Below, piece after piece: positions 16,044 through 24,422 of a stretch of DNA of 64,000 nt. The notes beneath the pieces were generated by a model. The model saw nothing but the letters and a program-made list of their open reading frames with translations. It was not told the DNA's origin and did not search any database. The stretch is taken from the NCBI GenBank assembly GCA_052168315.1, contig JBQLZO010000025.1:205685-269684 (forward strand), written 5' to 3'. Within the stretch, counting starts at the first letter, position 1; every line of letters begins with the position of its first letter. The position numbers and the translations under genes were made by a program. This DNA comes from JBQLZO01 sp052168315 (GTDB lineage Bacteria > Planctomycetota > Phycisphaerae > Phycisphaerales > UBA1924).

Positions 16044-17294
16044 TCAGTTGCAGGTGTTGCCGAAGTTGCTCAGCAGGATCCCGAGATCGTCCGAATCGAC
16101 ATCCCCATCGCCATCGAGATCGCCCGGACAGGGGCCCGGCGGCTCGCACGCGATCCGCGCGATCCCGTTCGACTCCTCGCCGCTCACCGTCTCGAAGATC
16201 CCCCCGGCGTACACCGCCGGAGCGTTGGCATCCCCATCATCGAACACCGCGAGGTCGTACACACCTGGCCCGCTGGCCCCACCGTCCAGACCGATGACAT
16301 TGGTCCACTGGATCCCATCCCAATACGCCAGCCGCGTGGCTGGGCTCAGGGAACTCCCTCCGACGAAGAGCAGCGAGTCGTTGCCCCGCTGCAGCACCAC
16401 TGTCGCGAACGGCGTGCTCCCGAGGGGAGGAACCGGCAGGGCGACCCAATTCGCTCCATCCCAGCGCTCGACACCAAACGAGCCCACGGCGTGCAGCGCC
16501 GGGCCGCTGCCATCGTCGTAGATCGCGAACTCGTTGACCTCGCCGCCTCCGGAAGGCCCGCTCCCGAGCGGCGTCCACTGGACCCCATCCCAGCGCGCAA
16601 CACGGCTGGCCGGGCTCCCGCCGGCATTGAGAAAGCGCCCGCCGGCGTACAGCGCGGGACCGGTGCCATCATCGAACACGATGAGCGTGCGGATCCAGTC
16701 ATCCACACCCCCGCCCACATCGGACCAGCTCGATCCATCCCATCGGGCGATGTACGGAGCGGGCTGCCCATCGGCCTGCGTGAACCACCCGGCGGCATAC
16801 AGCGCCTCGCCCGTTCCATCATCGAACGGGACAATCGCCTCGACCCGCTGGTTCAGACCGCCGGCCAGCGGCGACCAATCCGCGCCATCCCATCGCGCGA
16901 TCCGACTCGCGGGCTGCCCGCCGGCGGCTCCGAAGGTGCCGCCCGCGTACAGCGCCACGCCCGCGCCGTCATCGAAGCTCCCGAGCGCCCAGACCTCGCC
17001 GGCGATGCCCGCGCCGAGCGCCGACCACGCGCTCCCATCCCATCGCGCGATGAAGCTGGCCGGCTGCCCGCCGGCGGTGTCGAAACTCCCCCCCGCGTAC
17101 AGCGCCTCGCACTGCCCCGCGATGGCGTGCGTGCCCAGCGCGAAGATCCTCCCATTGAGCGTGACCGGCCCATCCACCCCACCCCCGACGGGCCCGGGGG
17201 AACATGGCTGCGCCACCGCATGCGGCGCGAGCACAGCGCACGCCAAGGCGGCGAGCGGGGAGAGCATCGTCCGACGATTCCGCTGGAGTACCAC
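16044..17294 (-). CDS. Secreted ARWDG-repeat (beta-propeller-like) protein with dockerin-like tail
   Basis: A 416-residue exported protein. The signal peptide (RRTMLSPLAALACAVLAPHAVA) is followed by about six repeats of roughly 55 residues with the pattern LYAGGxFxxAGGxPAxxIARWDGxxWxxLGxG, which suggests a beta-propeller; one copy ends in VERWDGANW. A single dockerin-like loop (DLDGDGDVDSDDLG) ends the protein, where its neighbours have two. No enzymatic residues are evident; the role is probably binding. Start choice: GTG at 17294 has GAAAGGAC about 8 bases upstream and begins right at the signal peptide; an in-frame ATG at 17324 would add ten polar residues. Confidence 0.75.
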   Translation of the reverse strand: MVLQRNRRTMLSPLAALACAVLAPHAVAQPCSPGPVGGGVDGPVTLNGRIFALGTHAIAGQCEALYAGGSFDTAGGQPASFIARWDGSAWSALGAGIAGEVWALGSFDDGAGVALYAGGTFGAAGGQPASRIARWDGADWSPLAGGLNQRVEAIVPFDDGTGEALYAAGWFTQADGQPAPYIARWDGSSWSDVGGGVDDWIRTLIVFDDGTGPALYAGGRFLNAGGSPASRVARWDGVQWTPLGSGPSGGGEVNEFAIYDDGSGPALHAVGSFGVERWDGANWVALPVPPLGSTPFATVVLQRGNDSLLFVGGSSLSPATRLAYWDGIQWTNVIGLDGGASGPGVYDLAVFDDGDANAPAVYAGGIFETVSGEESNGIARIACEPPGPCPGDLDGDGDVDSDDLGILLSNFGNTCN

Positions 17295-17391
17295 GATCGG
17301 CTGTCCTTTCGTTGAAGGCGCCATCCGTGGCGTGGAACGCGGCCTCGCGACGATCACGCTGGCCGCCGTGATGAACACACTACGCCCACCC

Positions 17392-20115
17392 TCAGTCGCA
17401 CACGCCCCCGAACGCTCCGAGCAACAGCCCCAGGTCGTCCGAATCGACCAGCCCATCGCCGTTGATGTCAGAGGTGCACCCCTCAGCACAACCGAAGTTG
17501 CCCAAGAGGAGCCCAAGGTCGTCCGAGTTCACGATGTCATCATCATTCAGGTCGGCGCACACGCTCACCGAAATCACCACCCGATCCTCCAGCGTGATCG
17601 CGGCGAACACCAGCCCCGCGATCGTCGGCGCCGAGACAACCTCCATGGTTCCGACGGCCGAGGAACCCGTGATGATCGCGAACTGCTGGCCGATGGCCGG
17701 GAGGAAGCCCGGATCGATGCTCAGCACGATATCACCATCGACGGCGAGCGCGCCGGTCGCCGTGATGCGGCTGAAGTCCATCGCGTCGTTGATGGTGATG
17801 TGGTGCACGCTGCTCGCTCCAGCGCTGTACCCGCCGCTGACGCTGATGAGTCCCGTCGGATCGCCGGGCTTGATGGTTCCGGCGTTGTGCAGTCCGAGCT
17901 GGACCTGCCCGCGCCCCGAGATCGTGTGCCCGATGTCGTTGGTCAGGGTGCCGGTGCCCACGATCCTCGGCACGCCACCGAGGGGCTTCGAGAACGCGAT
18001 CTCGCCCGTGCCGCTCGCCGTCGCATTGGCGGCGAGGAAGCTCAGCGTGGCCGTGCTCCCGGAGGGCGAGAAGTCACCGATCTCGATGCGCCCATGGTTG
18101 GTGAACACATCATCGACGATGTTCAGCGTGCCGAAGGTCGCGATGACCAGGTCGGCATTGTTCAGCACGCCATCGAGCGTCGTGGCGCCCGCCCGCCGCA
18201 CCATCGCGGGAGCATCGGGCGTGGCCTCCAGCGAGCCGCCGAGCAGGGTGCTGTTGGCGGTGAACTCAACCAACGAATCGACCCCGTCGGCGAGGATCTG
18301 TCCCCCGGCGCTCTGGTCGATCGTGCTGCTGGTGATGGTCAACCATCCACCTCCGCTCGCCCGGATGATGTTGTTGTTCGTCGCGGTGGCGGTCTGGATC
18401 TGGAACTGGCGCTCGGGGTCGTCCGCATCGATCACGCCATCATTGACGAACGAGGCAAGGATCCGGCCCGCGCCGGCGATCGTGTGATCGGCGCTGTTCG
18501 TGAGCACCGACTCGCCGACGCCGGTGATCTGGGCGCGGGTGGTCGAGAGCCCGTTCAGCCTCACCGTGCCGGTGCCGAGAAGGCTCACCGAATCGACCAC
18601 GCCCAGCGTGGCCGTGCTCCCCGAAGTATTGAAGTTGTTCACGCTGAGCAGGCCGTTGTTCGTCAACGCGGTCCCAGTGAGATTGATCGTGCCCACGGGC
18701 ACCACCAGCAGCTCGGCGTCCAGGGTGACATCCTGAAGCGTCGTGGTCCCCGCCTGTCGCACCATCGCCGGCGCGCCGGGCGTGGCCTCCAGCGAACCGC
18801 CGAGCACGCTGCAGGTGCCGATGAATTCAACCAGCGAGTCCGGGCCGTCGGCAATGATCTGGCCGCCGGCGGTCTGGTCGATGATGCTGCTGGTGATGTC
18901 CAGCAGGCCGCCGGCGCTGGCGCGGATGATGCTGTTGTTCGTGGCATCGTCGGTCTGGATCAGCAATTCAAAACCAGACGCATCGGCATCGATCAAGCCA
19001 TCGTTCACAAAGCCGCTGATGATCTGTCCCGCGCCGGCGATCGTGTGCTCAGCGCTGTTTGTGAGCACCCCGCCACCGCTCGTGATCCGTGCGCGGGTGG
19101 TCGAGAGCCCGTTCAGCCTCACCGTGCCGGGGCCGAGGAGGCTCACGGAATCGACCACGCTCAGCGTCGCCGCGCTCCCGGAAGCACTGAAGTCATTCAC
19201 GCTCAGCAGGCCCTCGTTCGTCAACGCCGTTCCGGTGAGATTGATCGTGCCTACCGGCACCACCAGCAATTCGGCCTCCAGCGTGACATCCTGGAGCGTC
19301 GTGGTGCCCGCCTGCCGCACCATGGCCGGGGCGTCGGGCGTTGCCACCAGCGAGCCGCCGAGCACGCTGCCGTTGCCAACGAAGTCAATGAGCGATCCCG
19401 AACCGTCGGCGAAGATCTGACCGCCCCCGGCCTGATCGACCGCAGTGCTGCTGAGCCTCAGGATGCTCCCGTTGCTCGCGCTGAACAGCCCGTTGTTCGT
19501 CATCGCGCTCGCGCCCAGCTGCAGCTCCAGCCCTTCCTCATCCGCGATGATGCTCCCGTTGTTGATCACCGTCGCGATGATCTGGCCCGCCCCGGCCACG
19601 GTGTGACCTCCCGCGACCGTGACAACGGCCTCGCCGGTGGTGGTGATCCGAGCCCGGGTGAAGGTCAGCCCCATGAGCCGGGTGGTCCCGCCGCCGACGA
19701 TCTCGGTATCCCCCGTCGCGGTCAGCGTCGCCGATGAACCGGACGCAGAGAAGTTATTGATCTGAAGCACGCCGTCCACCGTAGCCGTACCGCCACTGAG
19801 AGACAGCGTTCCCGCCGCCGGAACAAGGACAACGCCGTCAGGATTCGTCAGCAGCAGCTCACCCAGCGTGGTGGTCCCGGCAGGCAGCGCGACCTCGTAC
19901 GCGCCGGCCACGCCGATCTCTGCCACCGCCCGCGCCCCATTGGGCACGATCGCCGGGTCCCAGTTGCTCGCGATGCTCCACGCGCCGCCCAGCGCATTGA
20001 TCCACAACCCGGCGTGCGCCGCGGCAGCGGTGCCCGCGGCAACCATGATCGCCGCGGCACAAGCGCGCCCGCGAATGCGATGGGGACGAATCGACAGTGC
20101 ATCGACACAACTCAT
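17392..20115 (-). CDS. Secreted beta-helix repeat protein with dockerin-like tail (paralogue A)
   Basis: A 907-residue exported protein. Signal peptide (AAAIMVAAGTAAAAHA), then a GGAWSIASNWDPAIVPNG segment typical of autotransporter-like repeat proteins, then long repeats of about 170 residues built of TxxTLQDVTLxAELLVVPVGTI, LTNxGLLSVN, HTIAGAGQI and TNNxIIRASxGG elements that should form a right-handed beta solenoid. Two central repeats are very similar to each other. The C-terminal third ends with SVCADLNDDDIVNSDDLG and DINGDGLVDSDDLG calcium loops. No catalytic motif is seen; an adhesin or matrix role is likely. GGAGGAG precedes the ATG at 20115. The downstream neighbour, 20378-23101, encodes a protein of the same length and architecture. 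Confidence 0.85.
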   Translation of the reverse strand: MSCVDALSIRPHRIRGRACAAAIMVAAGTAAAAHAGLWINALGGAWSIASNWDPAIVPNGARAVAEIGVAGAYEVALPAGTTTLGELLLTNPDGVVLVPAAGTLSLSGGTATVDGVLQINNFSASGSSATLTATGDTEIVGGGTTRLMGLTFTRARITTTGEAVVTVAGGHTVAGAGQIIATVINNGSIIADEEGLELQLGASAMTNNGLFSASNGSILRLSSTAVDQAGGGQIFADGSGSLIDFVGNGSVLGGSLVATPDAPAMVRQAGTTTLQDVTLEAELLVVPVGTINLTGTALTNEGLLSVNDFSASGSAATLSVVDSVSLLGPGTVRLNGLSTTRARITSGGGVLTNSAEHTIAGAGQIISGFVNDGLIDADASGFELLIQTDDATNNSIIRASAGGLLDITSSIIDQTAGGQIIADGPDSLVEFIGTCSVLGGSLEATPGAPAMVRQAGTTTLQDVTLDAELLVVPVGTINLTGTALTNNGLLSVNNFNTSGSTATLGVVDSVSLLGTGTVRLNGLSTTRAQITGVGESVLTNSADHTIAGAGRILASFVNDGVIDADDPERQFQIQTATATNNNIIRASGGGWLTITSSTIDQSAGGQILADGVDSLVEFTANSTLLGGSLEATPDAPAMVRRAGATTLDGVLNNADLVIATFGTLNIVDDVFTNHGRIEIGDFSPSGSTATLSFLAANATASGTGEIAFSKPLGGVPRIVGTGTLTNDIGHTISGRGQVQLGLHNAGTIKPGDPTGLISVSGGYSAGASSVHHITINDAMDFSRITATGALAVDGDIVLSIDPGFLPAIGQQFAIITGSSAVGTMEVVSAPTIAGLVFAAITLEDRVVISVSVCADLNDDDIVNSDDLGLLLGNFGCAEGCTSDINGDGLVDSDDLGLLLGAFGGVCD

Positions 20116-20377
20116 CTCTACTCCTCCTGGGATCCTGTGCGTTCCGCGTCACATCACACGGCCCGTGGCCGTGCCCGAGAACCCGCGCCGCGCCCGCCGG
20201 CGGCAGCGGGCGCACGAAAGCACTCGCAACCATGGCAAGCACGGCCCACAGCCTACCTCATGAATGACCATCGCCACATGAACTCTTGCGATTCACAATG
20301 TCTGCGCGAATCGAACTCCGATATCGGACGATCCGAACGCGATGGATCACGCCGAGCAGAGCGCCGCCGGCGGTCGG

Positions 20378-23101
20378 TCAGCGCCCCAGCTGGCAATCCG
20401 CTCCAAACCCGCCGAGCAGCAGCCCCAGGTCATCCGAATCGACCAGACCATCGCCGTTGATGTCGGCAGTGCAGCCCTTCGCGCATCCGAAGTTGCCCAG
20501 CAGCAAGCCGAGGTCGTCCGAGTTCACGATGTCATCATCATTCAGGTCGGCGCACACGCTCACCGAAATCACCACCCGATCCTCCAGCGTGATCGCGGTG
20601 AACACCAGCCCCGCGATCGTCGGCGCAGAGACAACCTCCATGGTTCCGCTGACCGTATCCGCGGTCAGGATGTCGAACTGCTCGCCCACCTCCGGCAGGA
20701 AGCCCGGATCGATCTCCAGGGTGATATCCCCGTTCACGCTGGCAGCGCCGCTCACCGCGAGCACGCCGGTATCGCCGAAGGCATCGATGCTCGCGTGGAA
20801 CTGCGCGGTCGCGCCCTCCGTGTAGGTCCCGTTGAGGTCGAGGGTCCCGCTCGGCGCGCCGGGCGCGATCGTGCCCTCATTCACCAGGTCCGCATTGATG
20901 ATGCCCACTCCCGAGATGGTGTGCCCACTCCCATTGGTCAGACCGTTGGACGCGTTGAGCTGCGCATCGTCGGAGGCCGGATCCTGCAGCGCGATCTCGC
21001 CGCCGCCGGTCAGCGTCGCCGCATCGGCGAAGCTCATGATGCTGTTCGACGCCGATGGGCTGAACAACCCGATGTCGATACGCCCCGAGTTGTTGAGGTT
21101 GGTGCCGATGTACTCGATCGAACCACCGAGATCGATGATCATGTCCGCATTCAAATCAACGCCATCGAGGGTCGTCGCGCCGCTGAGACGGCGCACGGGC
21201 GGCGCATCCGGAGTCGCATCGATCGATCCGCCGATGATCGTCGAGCTCGTGACCACGGGGAACACGATCCGCGCGTTCGCCCCATCGGCCAGGATCTGCC
21301 CGCCCCCCGTCTGGTCGATCGTGATCGACTCGATGCTGATGATGCCCTGATTCGTCGCGCGGATGGTCGAGTTATTGACCTTGTTCTGAGACCCAAGTTC
21401 GAGCGTCTGATCGGCCAGGTCAGCGCTGACGAGCCCGTCGTTCGTCAGCGCCGCATTGATCCGCCCGGTGCCGGAGATCGTGTGCAGCGCATCGTTCGTG
21501 ACCGTGCCATTGAGCTGCGCATCGTCGGACACATCATCGGACAAGGCGATCTCTCCGGTGCCCGTCAGCAGGATCGGATCCATGAAGTCGATGATCGAGT
21601 TCGAGGCCGATGCGGAGAACAGCCCCACTTCGATGCGCCCGTTGTTCGTCATCGTCGTGCCCTGCACGAACACGCTGCCGCCGATATCGATCACCATGTC
21701 CGCGTTCAGCGTCACATCGACGAGCGTGGTCGAGCCCGACCGCCGGATGTACGCGGGCGCATCCGGCGTCGCGTTGAGCTGGCCGCCAATGATCGTCGAG
21801 GCCGTGACCACCGGGAACTCGACCAGCGAGCCCGCACCATCGGCCAGGATCTGCCCGCCGCCGGTCTGATCGATCGTGATCGACTCAATGCTCAGGGTAG
21901 CCCCGTTCGTCGCCCGCATCGTGGCGTTGTTGATCTTGTCCTCCAGCCGGAGGTCCATCGTCTCGCCCGCAACATCCGCGCTCACGAGCCCGTTGTTCGT
22001 CAGCGCCGCATTGAGCTGCCCGGCGCCCGCGATCGTGTGCCCAGCGCTGCTGGTCAGCACGCCGTTGATCTGAGCATCGTTGCTCACGCCGTCGGCGAGG
22101 CGGAGCTCGCCCGACCCCGTCACGAGCACCGAGTCCTGGAAGGACATGATCGAGTCGCTGGCCGAGGCCGAGAAGTTCCCGATCGACACCGCCGCATCGT
22201 TGACCAGGCTCCCGCCCGTGATGACCACGGAACTCGCGAAGTCGATGAAGAACGCGCCTTCCAGCGTGACCGCCTCCAGGGTCGTCGTCCCCGAGCTCGA
22301 CCGGGTAATCGGATCGGCGCCACCCTCACTCCGAAGCGTTCCGCCGAGAACCGCCTGGCCGAAGCCGGTGGAGAACTCCACCCTGGAACCCGCCCCGCTG
22401 GCGAGGATCAGTCCATCCACACCCTGGGCGGTCGTGCCGAACTCGAACGCGAGGATGCCGCCATCGACCGCCCGCATCACGGCGTTGTTCACCCGGTCCG
22501 CGACCCTCAGCCGGAGCGAGAACCCCTCCGCATCGGCGGTCACCAGCCCATTGTTCGTGAACGGCGCCGGAACGATCCCCGTGCCCGCCACGGTGTGCTC
22601 GGGAGCGAAAAAGTACTGGCTGGCCGCGGCCGCGGACAGCTGCGCATCGTCGCTGATGTTGTCGGCCAACCGCGTGACCCCGGTGCCGGCGAGCGTCACA
22701 TCGCCGGTCGCCCGCAGGATCGAATTCGACGAAGAGGACGAGAAGTCACCGATGCGGAGCTCGCCGTCGATCGTGTGCGTCCCCGACTGCAGATCGAGCA
22801 GGCTGGCGATCCCAATGAGCACCGTCGCATCCGGATTCGTCAGCTCCAGCGTCCCGAGAGCGATCGAAGTCGAAGACCCGAGATCAACGATGTAGGCGCC
22901 GGGGGTGCCGATCGTCGCCGTCGCGCCCGGCGCGTTCGGGACCATCCCGTCGTCCCAGTTGGCCGGCACGGTCCAGGCACCGCCCAGTGGATTGATCCAG
23001 ATCGAAGCGTTCGCGGCGACCGCCGCCCCCGCCGCGAGAATGAGGGCTCCCGCGCTGGCGAGGCGGTTCCGACGGTTCGACATGCTGATCACGGTGCTCA
23101 T
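20378..23101 (-). CDS. Secreted beta-helix repeat protein with dockerin-like tail (paralogue B)
   Basis: Also 907 residues, with a signal peptide (LASAGALILAAGAAVAANAS) and the same plan as its neighbour: PLGGAWTVPANWDDGMVPN, repeated LTNxGLVSAD, HTIAGAGQLNAALTNNGL and ITIDQTGGGQILADG units, and the same C-terminal region. Its repeats differ in register (more ASNSIxxF and SDDAQLN elements), so the bodies have diverged while the tails stayed near-identical. Two dockerin-like loops end the protein (DLNDDDIVNSDDLG, DINGDGLVDSDDLG) before a final C-Q-L-G-R. GGAGAAG lies about 7 bases before the ATG at 23101; an ATG at 23083 is an alternative. The 262-base gap after it contains only a weak hairpin (20190-20197 with 20206-20213). 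Confidence 0.85.
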   Translation of the reverse strand: MSTVISMSNRRNRLASAGALILAAGAAVAANASIWINPLGGAWTVPANWDDGMVPNAPGATATIGTPGAYIVDLGSSTSIALGTLELTNPDATVLIGIASLLDLQSGTHTIDGELRIGDFSSSSSNSILRATGDVTLAGTGVTRLADNISDDAQLSAAAASQYFFAPEHTVAGTGIVPAPFTNNGLVTADAEGFSLRLRVADRVNNAVMRAVDGGILAFEFGTTAQGVDGLILASGAGSRVEFSTGFGQAVLGGTLRSEGGADPITRSSSGTTTLEAVTLEGAFFIDFASSVVITGGSLVNDAAVSIGNFSASASDSIMSFQDSVLVTGSGELRLADGVSNDAQINGVLTSSAGHTIAGAGQLNAALTNNGLVSADVAGETMDLRLEDKINNATMRATNGATLSIESITIDQTGGGQILADGAGSLVEFPVVTASTIIGGQLNATPDAPAYIRRSGSTTLVDVTLNADMVIDIGGSVFVQGTTMTNNGRIEVGLFSASASNSIIDFMDPILLTGTGEIALSDDVSDDAQLNGTVTNDALHTISGTGRINAALTNDGLVSADLADQTLELGSQNKVNNSTIRATNQGIISIESITIDQTGGGQILADGANARIVFPVVTSSTIIGGSIDATPDAPPVRRLSGATTLDGVDLNADMIIDLGGSIEYIGTNLNNSGRIDIGLFSPSASNSIMSFADAATLTGGGEIALQDPASDDAQLNASNGLTNGSGHTISGVGIINADLVNEGTIAPGAPSGTLDLNGTYTEGATAQFHASIDAFGDTGVLAVSGAASVNGDITLEIDPGFLPEVGEQFDILTADTVSGTMEVVSAPTIAGLVFTAITLEDRVVISVSVCADLNDDDIVNSDDLGLLLGNFGCAKGCTADINGDGLVDSDDLGLLLGGFGADCQLGR

Positions 23102-23405
23102 GGCTCACTTCTCCATCCTGGACATAGGGCGTGCGCCCGGTGCGCACCGCGATAGCCTTCGTCCGCCCGTGGCGAAGTCAGCGCAGTATCACCGGCGCGA
23201 ATGTGATATCAGGCGTGCATCCATGGCACGCAATCGCGTCGAGTGTAATTGCAGCATCCCACAAAGGCCCGCTGAATCCCGATGATTCGCGCGCCGAACC
23301 GCAACCCGGGCGGGCTATCGGACGACCGGTGCCATCACATTTGCACCCATCTCCACGCCGCGAAACGCCTCGTACCAGGAGCGGACATCGATCGCGAACG
23401 ATCGC

Positions 23406-24242
23406 TCAATCGCAAGCGGTCCCGAACACCCCGAGCAGCAGCCCGAGGTCGTCCGAGTCGGTGTCGCCATCGCCATCGACATCCCCGCCCGCGCCGGCGC
23501 CGAACGCACCCAGCAGGATCGCGAGATCGTCCGAATCCACGCCGCCCGAGTCATCGAGATCACCAACGCACCCGGGCTCGACGGGAATCTCGGCCGAGCC
23601 GACGATGAGCCCCGTGAACGAGATCGTGCCCAGCGACGGGTTGGCCGGGTCCAGCGGAGCGGTGGCGTCGATGTCGGCCGAGAGGGTGATGATGTTGTCC
23701 ACGATCTCGACATTCCCGCTCAGATCCAGCAGCACCACGCCCTGATCGGCGAGGTCGGCCGTGTCGGCGCACGGAAGCCCGGCGCCCGAGATCGCAGCGC
23801 AGAACAGCCCGGTCGAGCTGTACGCCAGCGTCCCGCCCAGCGTGCTCGGCGCGCCGACGAGCGTGAACTGGTTCGCGATGATCGGCGCGAAGTACACATC
23901 GCCATTGAACGCATCATCCACCACAAGGCTGTTGATGTTCACCGTCAGCTGCCCGAGGAACCCGGCGCTGAGCACGAGGGTCAGGTTCTCCGTCAGCGCG
24001 ATGTCGTACGCATAGAACGCGAGATTGCCAGGAAAGTCCGGATCGGCCGGATCAACCGTGACCGATCCCGTGACCGGCGAAGAGTCCGAATCCGTGAATC
24101 CGGAAACCGACAGCGTGACCTCGATGAACGAGGCCGACTCGTCGATCGGAACAACGACCGGCTGCGCGAGCGCGAGCGATGGTCCGGCGGCGAACAGTGC
24201 GAGCGCAGCGCTGCAAACAAGACTGGGACAACGGGCGATCAT
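23406..24242 (-). CDS. Small secreted protein with dockerin-like tail
   Basis: A 278-residue exported protein of unknown function. A signal peptide (LVCSAALALFAAGPSLALA) is followed by a beta-rich body without recognised catalytic residues (VTVDPADPDFPGNLAFYAYDI, NINSLVVDDAFNGDVYF, GAGLPCADTADLADQG), then two dockerin-like calcium loops: DLDDSGGVDSDDLA and DVDGDGDTDSDDLG, ending in Cys-Asp. GGAGAGA lies about 6 bases before the ATG. It is the fifth consecutive minus-strand gene with this tail; the 304-base gap on its downstream side to paralogue B shows no clear promoter or terminator. Confidence 0.8.
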   Translation of the reverse strand: MIARCPSLVCSAALALFAAGPSLALAQPVVVPIDESASFIEVTLSVSGFTDSDSSPVTGSVTVDPADPDFPGNLAFYAYDIALTENLTLVLSAGFLGQLTVNINSLVVDDAFNGDVYFAPIIANQFTLVGAPSTLGGTLAYSSTGLFCAAISGAGLPCADTADLADQGVVLLDLSGNVEIVDNIITLSADIDATAPLDPANPSLGTISFTGLIVGSAEIPVEPGCVGDLDDSGGVDSDDLAILLGAFGAGAGGDVDGDGDTDSDDLGLLLGVFGTACD

Positions 24243-24422
24243 GGTCTCTCTCCTCTGGCGTGGCGATGCGATTCAGTGCCGCACCGAGCCGATGGCGGCG
24301 GGCTCGCATCCACCATACCCGCGCCCGGACGCGATGGAAGCACGAAGCCGCCAAACCCCGCCACCGGGTCGCGCGCGGTCCCCCGCAACGATGGTCGAGA
24401 ATGGCCTTCCCCCCGGGGGAGG

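Noticed and set aside
17392..23101. CRISPR-like or satellite repeats
   Set aside because: The repeats are long, imperfect and in frame; they are explained by protein-level beta-solenoid repeats.
20342..23155. 937-residue plus-strand open frame over paralogue B
   Set aside because: It is antisense to the repeat protein, which has a signal peptide, ribosome-binding site and dockerin-like tail on the minus strand.
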